NCBI RefSeq assembly: GCF_000425445.1
Contig: NZ_KE384378.1
Span: forward strand, 421,191-485,190
Source: Flavobacterium denitrificans DSM 15936
GTDB taxonomy: Bacteria > Bacteroidota > Bacteroidia > Flavobacteriales > Flavobacteriaceae
DNA length: 64,000 bases
Reading direction: 5' to 3'
The notes under the pieces were generated by a model. That model saw only the letters and a program-made list of their open reading frames with translations, searched no databases and was not told the DNA's origin. The position numbers and the translations under genes were made by a program. Positions within the stretch are counted from its first letter, which is position 1. Each line of letters begins with the position of its first letter. This document shows positions 60,759-64,000 of the stretch, piece by piece.

Positions 60759-61694
60759 ATGCACATCATAGAACTTCCAGAAGCAAAAATCAAAAGGTAT
60801 ATTCCGGCTGATTTATCGGAGTGTGACTCACAACAGTATATTGACATGTGCGAATTGATTTTTTATTACCAGTGTAACCAAATTACAATGGAGGAATTCA
60901 AAGTGCAATCAGTTTATAAGCTGATGAACATGAAGTCTGTAAAATCATCTACAAAGAAAACAATGATATTGGATGAAGGAATTTCGGAGGAAGATGTAAA
61001 GTTTGGCAACATTTATTTGATTGCTGATCTGATAGAAGATTTTTTCGAAACAGGCGAAAACGATAACAAAGTAATCAAACAATATTACTTACATAATCCG
61101 GTTCCTAAATATCAACCTGCTTTTCGAAAATATTATGGACCTACTGACAGCTTTATGAATATCACATTCGGCGAGTATTTGGATGCGCTCAGATTATTTC
61201 ACGATTTTCATGCTTCAGGTGATGTAAAGATTCTTTGGCTGATTGCAGCTATATTTTATCGTCCAAAAAAATGGTTTCATTATTTCCGAAGTAAACTAAG
61301 TAATTACGATGGAGATGTTCGACAAACATATAACCCCAATACAATTGACAAACGCGCAAAAGATTTAGAAATAGCACCAATTGGATTTGTTTACGGAGTG
61401 TATTTGTTTTTTGCCAGCTTTCAAAAAGCGCTGGTGGAAATGAAACTGAACTGGGGCGGTCAGGAGTTAGACTTATCAATTTTATTTAATTACGAAAAGT
61501 CAGATAATGATAACAATGGAATGCCAGGAATAGGAATGGACAGCATCGCATTTACAATGGCCGAGAGTGGCGCTTTTGGTAGCTACGATTCAATTTGTAA
61601 AATAAACTTTTGGCAAATAATTGTCAGAATGTATGACATACGACGATCCGATTTAGAACGACAAAAACAAGAAAGAAATGCTACCAATAAATAG
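60759..61694 (+). CDS. hypothetical late protein
   Basis: 311 residues, mostly helical (YIDMCELIFYYQCNQITMEEF), with a cluster of aromatic residues in the middle (YHNP, YQPAFRKYYGPTDSFMNITFGEYLDAL). It looks like the family of phage proteins around the head-tail joint in Bacteroidetes phages, with unknown function. It overlaps the next gene by 17 bases. Confidence 0.6.
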   Translation: MHIIELPEAKIKRYIPADLSECDSQQYIDMCELIFYYQCNQITMEEFKVQSVYKLMNMKSVKSSTKKTMILDEGISEEDVKFGNIYLIADLIEDFFETGENDNKVIKQYYLHNPVPKYQPAFRKYYGPTDSFMNITFGEYLDALRLFHDFHASGDVKILWLIAAIFYRPKKWFHYFRSKLSNYDGDVRQTYNPNTIDKRAKDLEIAPIGFVYGVYLFFASFQKALVEMKLNWGGQELDLSILFNYEKSDNDNNGMPGIGMDSIAFTMAESGAFGSYDSICKINFWQIIVRMYDIRRSDLERQKQERNATNK

Positions 61695-62157
61695 ATTACT
61701 TGAATATCAGGCTGAGCTTGTTGCTAGTTTATTAGATGATAAAAACAAAAAAATGTTCAATTATTCTGCAATGGTGATTGATGATTCCGAATTAGCAAAT
61801 CATCTAAAAGAGCGTGTAGAAGGTGATAACACTTTTTTAATTTCGATTGTTCCGGAATTCCATATGAAAGGTGAAGAAAACAATAGTAAGTGGGACAATG
61901 TTTTAGCATTTTTCATTTTAGATAAAACAGATTATTCAGGCCTAACCAAAGATTCATTTATCAATATATTTTCTACAACACAAGTAAAAGCGCAAGCAAT
62001 CGTTGATAAGCTGCTTTCAGATAAAGCAGATGGCAACAGCATGTTTTGCGGTTTTCTATCATGGCTGGACGAAAATTCGATATCGGTAACACCTGTATGG
62101 CATAAAAACGAATGCAACGGTTGGATGTTACAGATAAATTTAGATACATTGGCTTAA
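61678..62157 (+). CDS. hypothetical late protein, head-tail or tail-completion candidate
   Basis: 159 residues. N-terminal helix, then mixed strands (NTFLISIVPEFHMKGEE, VLAFFILDKTDYSG) and a C-terminal beta part (SVTPVWHKNECNGWMLQIN). This pattern fits tail-completion proteins by size and order, but no motif proves it. Confidence 0.58.
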   Translation: MLPINRLLEYQAELVASLLDDKNKKMFNYSAMVIDDSELANHLKERVEGDNTFLISIVPEFHMKGEENNSKWDNVLAFFILDKTDYSGLTKDSFINIFSTTQVKAQAIVDKLLSDKADGNSMFCGFLSWLDENSISVTPVWHKNECNGWMLQINLDTLA

Positions 62158-62160
62158 AAG

Positions 62161-62174
62161 TCGTATATTTACGA
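62161..62174. promoter_or_regulatory. operator-like palindrome before the small HTH gene
   Basis: TCGTATATTTACGA matches 13 of 14 bases of the palindrome at 57413. It lies 12 bp before the ATG at 62187 and includes TATATTTA, close to a -7 box, so binding here would block the promoter of the HTH gene. Confidence 0.55.
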
Positions 62175-62186
62175 AAAACAAAAGCC

Positions 62187-62390
62187 ATGACTAAAGAAGA
62201 AATTATAATATTATTTAATGAAACCTTACAGATTTCAGGTCTTTCACGTAAAATTGAAGGATTTTCAAAAGATGTAATCTATAATTGGCGCAATGGTCGC
62301 GGGAATCCTCCAACAACAGGACAAATGCTCGATGTATTGTGGCAATTGGGTAAAATAAAGATAAGCCATGAACCGACTACAAAATCGTGA
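62187..62390 (+). CDS. small HTH DNA-binding protein
   Basis: 67 residues, mostly a helix-turn-helix (ISGLSRKIEGFSKDVIYNWRNGRG then QMLDVLWQLGK). Located behind the TCGTATAT palindrome and overlapping the next gene by 23 bases. It may be an autoregulator that also acts on the accessory island, which has the same palindrome; inferred. Confidence 0.65.
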   Translation: MTKEEIIILFNETLQISGLSRKIEGFSKDVIYNWRNGRGNPPTTGQMLDVLWQLGKIKISHEPTTKS

Positions 62391-62745
62391 AAATTTCTCT
62401 GAACAGATTCTCGAAAAGCGCTTTGTAAACAAGGTGCTTCGAGATACCGGAAAAGATATTGATCAATCACAACGCAAATTAATGTCTTCACGTGGATTTG
62501 AAGCTAATGATTGGTATAGCGATCGTTCCTTTGTCGCGACAGATAGCCAACTCGATTATACACATCTAAAAAAACATCGTTTTGTCGATATGAAGTTTCG
62601 CAATAGCAATAAAGGCAGAAAGCGCAAGCAAAACCATCCTATCCATAATCGAATTATTTGGGGGCATTATAATAATATCATCAAGGAGCTCCATTTCGGA
62701 TTTACCAATGCAGTGAAAGAAGAACTTTGGAAATTGGAGCAGTAA
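62368..62745 (+). CDS. hypothetical late protein, possible neck or tail-completion protein
   Basis: 125 residues, very basic (KFRNSNKGRKRKQNHPIHNRI). The sequence fits the small basic phage proteins encoded before tail genes. It ends the current late transcript in this window; the sequence after it starts a different, differently promoted unit. No motif. Confidence 0.58.
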   Translation: MNRLQNRENFSEQILEKRFVNKVLRDTGKDIDQSQRKLMSSRGFEANDWYSDRSFVATDSQLDYTHLKKHRFVDMKFRNSNKGRKRKQNHPIHNRIIWGHYNNIIKELHFGFTNAVKEELWKLEQ

Positions 62746-62824
62746 AAGCATAAATTAATACTAAATTGTGCCAAATTTTACTAAATATTACCCGTGCGAT
62801 AACATTTATTCCTATCTTTATATA

Positions 62825-62832
62825 TATATTTG
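62825..62832 (+). promoter_or_regulatory. -7 box of the DUF2335 unit
   Basis: TATATTTG, a perfect TAnnTTTG, 50 bp before the ATG at 62883. The late motif TTATGTCACA is absent, so this unit may be expressed in the lysogen. Confidence 0.55.
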
Positions 62833-62882
62833 TCGCGTAATTTGGAGCCCAAACCAATACAAAACCTAAAAATCAAACAATT

Positions 62883-63119
62883 ATGAGTAATTTAATTCTT
62901 TCCTTAGAAGCGTTAATTGGCGATTTATTTGGGGAAGTAAGTAAATCATTTAGTGGTACTTACTCTAACAAGAATAAAGAAATGCGCCAATTGATTGATG
63001 AGCTAAATAATACTGAAATTCCATCAGCAAAAAATGATAGAGCAAATTTAAAAAAAGATGCTTCGAATATTGCTATGGATTATAAAAAAGCTTTTGAATT
63101 AAAAAAGGAAAAATATTAA
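62883..63119 (+). CDS. small hypothetical protein, partner of the DUF2335 gene
   Basis: 78 residues, starting MSNLILSLEALIGDLFGEVS; helical, charged C-terminus. Its stop overlaps the start of the DUF2335 gene (TAATGG), so both are made together. It may bind or anchor to it; unknown. Confidence 0.6.
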   Translation: MSNLILSLEALIGDLFGEVSKSFSGTYSNKNKEMRQLIDELNNTEIPSAKNDRANLKKDASNIAMDYKKAFELKKEKY

Positions 63120-63553
63120 TGGCCAAACAAACCCTATCAAAAAAAAATACCCATATACAACATACTAACGGCAAAGGTGTCCAACAAGAGCAAACAGAAG
63201 TCTTTGACGACAACTTATTACCTGATGCTAGCGAAATTGCTGCATTAGCAGTATTAGACCCAACAATCTTAGAATGGTTAAAAAGTCGAGCAGAAAAAGA
63301 ACAGGATTTCAGGCATCAAGCTTTTAATAAAAGGTCAGATTTGATTGATAGAAATGTTGCCACCGAAAACAACATTAATATACTTGGCCTTTGTTTTGCT
63401 TTTTTGATTATTATGGGAGGTATGGCTTTTTCAACTTATTTAATTACTTTAGGTCAAGTCCTAACTGGAACAATATTCTCAGGTCTTACGATTGTTTATG
63501 CCGCAGCCTTATTTATAAAAGGTAGAAAAACGGAAACCGCAAAGCAAGAATAA
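63119..63553 (+). CDS. DUF2335 membrane protein
   Basis: 144 residues. A polar N-terminus, the family segment LAVLDPTILEWLKSRAEKEQDFRHQAFN, then two membrane spans (ILGLCFAFLIIMGGMAFSTYLI, GTIFSGLTIVYAAALFI). DUF2335 members are widespread small membrane proteins in prophages and islands without an established role. Own promoter at 62825 and terminator after it suggest a lysogenic cargo unit. Confidence 0.82.
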   Translation: MAKQTLSKKNTHIQHTNGKGVQQEQTEVFDDNLLPDASEIAALAVLDPTILEWLKSRAEKEQDFRHQAFNKRSDLIDRNVATENNINILGLCFAFLIIMGGMAFSTYLITLGQVLTGTIFSGLTIVYAAALFIKGRKTETAKQE

Positions 63554-63578
63554 AAAAAAACATCTTATAAAAATTATT

Positions 63579-63604
63579 AAATCCCTCATTTTAAAGGGAT
63601 TTTC
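63579..63604 (+). terminator. terminator after the DUF2335 gene
   Basis: Stem AATCCCT / AGGGATT with an 8-nt centre and flanking A- and T-runs. Confidence 0.75.
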
Positions 63605-63636
63605 TTATTTTTACGGTTTAACCAAAAGTAATAAGT

Positions 63637-64000
63637 ATGAAAAACATTCTGTTATTATTCTTAACTATTTGTGTCATTTCTTGTGATAACAAAAAGGAAT
63701 ATTACGTTGACTATGTAATCAAACAAACAGCATTAAACGGGGCAATTTCTTTTGAAATTGAAAAAGACACCATAGAAGCAGTCAATGATTCATTAGCGTG
63801 CATTTCTGCATACACTTCTTTTTATATATCAAAATTAAACGAAGGCAAGAATGATCAAGGCAATATTATTTTAGATAAAAAAATAAGTTTCTCCATAAAA
63901 GACGAGTTAAATAACGAAATTATAACTAGTAAGTATCTAACTGAAGATTTCAAGAGAAAATACAATATTGAACTTAGTAGAGACATTGATGAAATAAATA
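63637..64000 (+). CDS. hypothetical lipoprotein, runs off the window
   Basis: ATG at 63637; the frame is open to the right edge (121 residues visible). Lipoprotein signal MKNILLLFLTICVISC, then an acidic mature part (YYVDYVIKQTALNGAISF). It follows the DUF2335 terminator and may be a prophage cargo gene or the first chromosomal gene; the window does not decide. No domain seen. Confidence 0.65.
   Translation, partial: MKNILLLFLTICVISCDNKKEYYVDYVIKQTALNGAISFEIEKDTIEAVNDSLACISAYTSFYISKLNEGKNDQGNIILDKKISFSIKDELNNEIITSKYLTEDFKRKYNIELSRDIDEIN

Larger units (their letters stand above)
27037..64000. mobile_element. Flavobacterial prophage, left part (right end outside the window)
   Basis: From just after the ThuA gene the content turns into a temperate tailed-phage genome: repressor, early operator, primase-helicase, DGR, lysis genes, head protease, capsid, terminase and portal. 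The exact left junction is not defined; it lies between 27,037 and 27,344, where a degenerate copy of the repressor 3' end sits. No integrase or transposase gene is in view, so the integration mode is unknown. Replication is probably through its own primase-helicase rather than by Mu-like transposition. The right end, tape-measure and most tail genes are not in the window. Confidence 0.88.

Noticed and set aside
27037..64000. Mu-like transposable prophage (Bacteroides hankyphage type, which also has a DGR)
   Set aside because: No MuA/MuB-type genes are in the early region; replication genes are a primase-helicase. The PLD-like gene alone is not enough.

Overview
This window joins a Bacteroidetes chromosome, almost certainly Flavobacterium or a close relative, to the left part of a prophage. 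The organism call rests on the low G+C content, Bacteroidetes-type promoters (TAnnTTTG at -7), signal peptides ending in YSQ or FSQ, and typical Flavobacterium gene sets (amidase/MCE/Fe-S protein; DUF4159/TrmH; gap/pfkA/tamB). No rRNA, tRNA or CRISPR array was seen.

Host part (1 to about 27,040). Envelope genes come first: an Fe-S oxidoreductase fragment, an MCE/MlaD protein, a cell-wall amidase and LptD. RidA, methylglyoxal synthase, a GlcNAc-kinase-like ATPase, GAPDH and 6-phosphofructokinase follow, then a 1,508-residue TamB. TsaD and RsmE form one pair; DUF4159 and TrmH genes form another. The rest are a secreted metalloprotease, an AI-2E family permease, a THUMP-like methyltransferase, a VanX-like dipeptidase, a fatty-acid desaturase, a GH9 glycosidase and a ThuA-domain protein.

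Prophage (about 27,040 to the right edge, not complete here). A minus-strand HTH repressor at 27,344 faces a long plus-strand early operon: small regulators, a Cys-rich LuxR-type regulator, a 953-residue primase-helicase, small unknown genes and an HNH-like protein. Inside this early operon lies the most notable system, a diversity-generating retroelement (DGR) at 35,672-37,993. It has two small target genes, each with a 72-nt variable repeat, one adenine-rich template repeat, a DGR-type reverse transcriptase (SQ motif and YADD), and a small gene overlapping the reverse transcriptase tail. Across both variable repeats every difference from the template falls on a template adenine (13 and 12 of 18 adenines). 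The targets are not tail fibres but small cytoplasmic-looking proteins.

A minus-strand block (SRAP protein and two unknowns) and a 600-bp regulatory gap with ten GTTACA/TGTAAC copies and a 37-bp palindrome separate the early region from the late region. Late genes run in an unusual order: tail-associated and SGNH-hydrolase proteins, lysis cassette (endolysin and a possible unimolecular spanin), S49-type head protease, capsid, terminase, a minus-strand accessory island (methylase-like, ArdC-like and SymE-like proteins), portal and connector genes. After these come lysogenic-cargo-like genes (DUF2335 and a lipoprotein). Four copies of TTATGTCACA, each about 31 bp upstream of a -7-like box and 55-69 bp upstream of a gene start, look like a phage late-promoter motif. 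An operator-like palindrome is shared by the first early promoter and the first late promoter.

No integrase, transposase or tape-measure gene was found; if present they lie beyond 64,000.
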